Shown here in pieces: positions 61,994 through 64,000 of a stretch of 64,000 nt of DNA. Positions within the stretch are counted from its first letter, which is position 1. Each line of letters opens with the position of its first letter. Made by a program: the position numbers and the translations under genes. This DNA is from Pogonophryne albipinna (taxonomy: Eukaryota; Chordata; Actinopteri; Perciformes; Artedidraconidae), in the NCBI GenBank assembly GCA_028583405.1, contig CM053256.1:4659995-4723994 (forward strand). Direction: 5' to 3'. The notes beneath the pieces are model-generated. The model searched no databases and had not been told where the DNA came from. It worked only from the letters and a program-made list of their open reading frames with translations.

Positions 61994-63010
61994 AGTACGT
62001 GTTCCTACATTGATGATATCCTGGTTGCACTGCAGCACGGTGTTGAGCATGTTGAGGTCTTTCTCTCGGTCTCTTCCAGCCTTCCTGAGTGCCTCGATCT
62101 CTTTCTCCATGCTCTTCTCCTTCTCGGTCACTTCCAACCTCAAAGTCTGCAGGGCAGCCTACAGATCACAAAGCATCAAACATTACTTTGAGCATCTTAC
62201 TTCCTGGTTAACACAACGCAGGAACACAACGTGGTGCGGGAGGAGGTGTAGCATTTATGTTTTGACAAACTAACTCCTGCTTTACGTATAGTTAAGGTTA
62301 ACTTCCAGACCAGGGTTTCTACAGGGTTCACCAAGTTACATTCAAGACTTTTAGAGACCTTTTTTAGAATTCAATCTAATACCCATTTTACAATCATACC
62401 AGCCAAAGACGAAAGTGTGATTAGAAGCCAGTTGCCACCATATGGAAAAGAATATGTTGTTGTTTTCAGTGATTCCAAGCTGTATGTAACAATATTTTCA
62501 AATGATCTTAATAATTCAATTCATTCAACGTCAATGCAAGTTTGACTTAAAGTTAAAATCTGCAATCAAACACAATATGTTCATTTTGTGAGAATCAATG
62601 TAAAAATGGAGTTAACTTAAAATAAAAGTGATAGATCAGCCTTATTTGTTCCACAGAGCCTGAGGTAATAACTGACATGCTGCTGCTAGACTGGTAACAC
62701 TCCCTACAGGCCTCAGGTAAAAGCACAAGCAGGAACCACAAGATCTGCTCTGCTAATACAGAAGCCTTCAGGGACAGCAGCATTGAGTCTATCTGCTCCA
62801 GCCGATAACTGCTTTGCTTCATTAAGTGGGTCAAATGTCATCATAAGCAGACAGAAAAAAAACAAGTCAATAGTGAGGATGGAAAAGGACAGTGTCAGCA
62901 CTAACCTTGTCGGCAGATGTAGTTTCTTTCAGATTTTCAGCCAGCTTGTTGGCTAGCTCCGCACTTCCTCCCTCCTCCACACACAGCCTTCTGATCAGAC
63001 CCATACACTC
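53566..63010 (-). CDS. Large coiled-coil protein, 3' six exons (CDK5RAP2/myomegalin-like?), 5' part outside window
   Basis: Exons (minus): 63010-62906 (ECMGLIRRLCVEEGG), 62158-62009, 61720-61565, 61387-61292, 57799-57608 and the terminal 53664-53566. All are phase 0 and join to 231 codons, ending GIKHTL then TGA. The sequence is long coiled coil: RLEVTEKEKSMEKEIEALRK, VLQCNQDIIN, VLQEKDALIQELESCCKDTQ, LSEQLKDTRQALREKEKE, and AEERDHLFRELQQNLQNK at the end. Symmetric phase-0 exons and this repeating EKE/LQEKD pattern remind me of the centrosomal proteins CDK5RAP2 and PDE4DIP (myomegalin), but no diagnostic CM1 or CM2 motif is in the window, so the name is a guess. Other long coiled-coil proteins cannot be excluded. 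The 3.9-kb and 3.8-kb last introns are packed with transposons. Confidence 0.65.
54303..55192. mobile_element. Nested hAT-type MITE with internal minisatellite
   Basis: Begins CACTGGTGTAAACAAGTAAC and ends ATATTTCACCTCTG. It is flanked by a perfect 8-bp duplication, tttatagc (54295-54302 and 55193-55200). Its right half, read in reverse, matches 58905-59000, so it belongs to the same family as 41890-42336 and 58750-60957, in opposite orientation. Confidence 0.92.
54398..54935 (+). repeat. 36-bp minisatellite, 14 core copies
   Basis: Core gttcagaggtacat occurs 14 times at 36-bp spacing with ggtgtacttctactcc between. Because 36 is a multiple of three, two frames stay open across the array; the resulting YMVYFYS repeats are not evidence of a protein. 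The unit derives from the body of the surrounding MITE. Confidence 0.95.
55897..56369. mobile_element. Non-autonomous hAT element (473 bp)
   Basis: Termini CAGGGCTGTACATAACTGGT and GGTTATGTGCACCCCTG. Flanks tcaataat (55889-55896) and tcaataag (56370-56377) form an 8-bp duplication with one change. The termini are related to those of the larger element at 58268-61257. Confidence 0.87.
56622..57534. mobile_element. hAT-type MITE with internal palindromic minisatellite
   Basis: Begins CAGAGATGAGGTCGTTACT and ends TAACGCGTTACACCCAACTCTG. A perfect 8-bp duplication, gtctacag, flanks it (56614-56621 and 57535-57542). Confidence 0.92.
56640..56890 (+). repeat. 32-bp palindromic minisatellite, eight copies
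   Basis: Unit gtaatatattacatattac plus a T4A9 spacer, repeated eight times. Each unit contains an inverted repeat with 11-base arms (AAAAGTAATAT and ATATTACTTTT) around a 5-base loop, so every unit can form a hairpin. Confidence 0.93.
59064..60914. mobile_element. Third-level TTAA-flanked element with long inverted arms
   Basis: Termini AGGGGGGGTAGGTAAGTTT and its reverse complement, with inverted identity continuing through AGAAACCGGCTCGAG. TTAA lies on both sides (59060-59063 and 60915-60918), the target of piggyBac and Kolobok transposases; the AGGG end fits Kolobok better. A further inverted pair is at about 59290-59350 versus 60390-60460. Confidence 0.85.
59650..60395 (+). mobile_element. 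Fourth-level LINE 3' fragment
   Basis: Starts in the end of a LINE ORF2 (LWNQLPVCVRAADTLSVFKS, then ALKTFLF), followed by the tail shared with 5753-6155 and 8441-8733, and ends in ATTG repeats. It is inserted in the centre of the TTAA-flanked element. Confidence 0.82.
61907..61991 (+). repeat. GT/CA microsatellite next to a splice donor
   Basis: Uninterrupted GT run on plus. On the sense (minus) strand of the coiled-coil gene it is a CA tract starting 17 bases after the donor of exon 62158-62009. Confidence 0.97.
62318..62460 (+). mobile_element. One-ended hAT-type MITE fragment
   Basis: cagggtttctacagggttca followed by ttacattcaagacttttag resembles the end of a common teleost MITE. The other end was not found. 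Confidence 0.4.
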
Positions 63011-64000
63011 CTGTAGCAGAGGAAACATCTGCCTGCTTAGTGCCAAACACATTCATCTGACAGCACAGTTAGGGGAAAACTGTAATACAAAAGTTTCCCC
63101 CAAAAAATAAATGAATAACCTGAGGCAAGTGTTCACATACTGTAGAGGCCAGAGCAACGCTGATACACATGCAAACATCAGGGAGTGCAGTCATACATCT
63201 GCAGCTCCATTAGACAGACAAATGCATGACTTATCTACTCAACCAGTAACTCAAAATCTGTTCAAAATCACAAGACTAAATGTACCTCCTGAAAATGTTG
63301 GTGACATTTGTTTTGACATTAGGATTTAGGGGACCAGGTTTTATGTAACTCAATTTTCACTGCATATAAACAGCTGAGGTATCACTGTATTATTCTAAGC
63401 TAGATGCATGTTCGTAAAACACCTAAAAGCGTTTTGCCTATTTTAAAATAAATTGTTGGTAATGTCCTTATTTGTTTTATTGGTAAAAGTACGTTGAGAA
63501 AGTTGATTTAACTTGCATATCTGTATGTATAAGTATGCCTTTACTGGTTAGTTATTTTAAGCACAAAAACATGGGGAACAGCTAGCAAAGCTTCGTGCAG
63601 AGTAAACTGTGCCTACCAGCTCAATAATTAACAGGCCATATTGAGTTTTTGCTGTGTTTAAACAGAGCCCGGCAGCTGTTTCCCCAGGTTTCTGATCTTT
63701 ATGTTAAGCTAACAAGTTGCCATCTGTGGCTTCACATTTACCAGACTATGAGTGTGGCCGTGATATTCTCATCTAAATCTCATCACGGAAACAGTAAGCA
63801 GAGTTGTTTACATTACATATTATCAGTGTGGCACAGAACAAAACCCAAGGTAAAAGTCCAAAAGGGTTATACTGTCACTTATTTGTAATCTTTAATAGGC
63901 TGTATTCCATTAAAGCAACCTTTCAGATAAGTTAGTCTGTGGTGTTTCTTTTCACTATACGTCTGTTTAGTTATAACGTTCATCCAGAGTGATTTACAAT
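63011..64000. other. Intron of the coiled-coil gene to the window edge
   Basis: No further exon of the coiled-coil gene or other element was recognised. Confidence 0.45.

Overview
The window looks like teleost fish genomic DNA. Genes have many short exons with GT-AG introns. Introns and intergenic DNA are AT-rich and hold long CA/GT microsatellites. There are many small non-autonomous hAT-type elements with 8-bp target duplications, a Ty3/Gypsy remnant, a tRNA-derived SINE and LINE tails. The two ETS-factor genes form the etv2/etsrp - fli1b pair known to be adjacent in zebrafish. All exon models were built by hand from splice sites, reading phase and remembered family resemblance. No database search was run.

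Layout, left to right. 1-2.4 kb: decayed 3' half of a Ty3/Gypsy retrotransposon with its 3' LTR. 2.4-10.8 kb: a duplicated region on the minus strand with two PYRIN-domain first exons, one intact (7.5-7.7 kb) and one frameshifted (10.5-10.8 kb), plus a SINE, LINE tails and a hAT element. 11.9-17.2 kb (minus): etv2/etsrp, eight exons, 380 aa, apparently intact. 17.2-20.6 kb: the shared upstream region. 20.6-35.0 kb (plus): fli1b, nine exons, with PNT and ETS domains, but with an in-frame TGA in exon 3 and a 1-base frameshift before the C-terminal tail. 36.3-42.9 kb (minus): an eight-exon ZP3-type egg-coat protein gene of about 437 aa. 44.05-45.24 kb (minus): a three-exon Ly6/uPAR GPI-anchored protein gene with a 1-base frameshift in exon 2. 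47.0-51.9 kb (minus): an eight-exon tektin-like gene, best matched to CCDC105/TEKTL1. 53.6-63.0 kb (minus): the last six exons of a long coiled-coil gene (CDK5RAP2/myomegalin-like is a guess) whose 5' part lies beyond the window.

How the parts relate. Etv2 and Fli1 are both endothelial/blood ETS regulators, and their head-to-head arrangement suggests shared control. The egg-coat, Ly6, tektin-like and coiled-coil genes have no obvious functional tie to them. No operon-like, CRISPR or prokaryotic defence structure is present.

The most striking structures are transposon nests. One intron of the coiled-coil gene holds four insertion levels (hAT inside hAT inside a TTAA-flanked element, with a LINE tail in the middle). 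Two hAT-type elements nearby each contain a tandem minisatellite. Several single-base disruptions in otherwise well-conserved genes, mostly at short homopolymers, could be real decay or consensus errors, and read data would be needed to tell.
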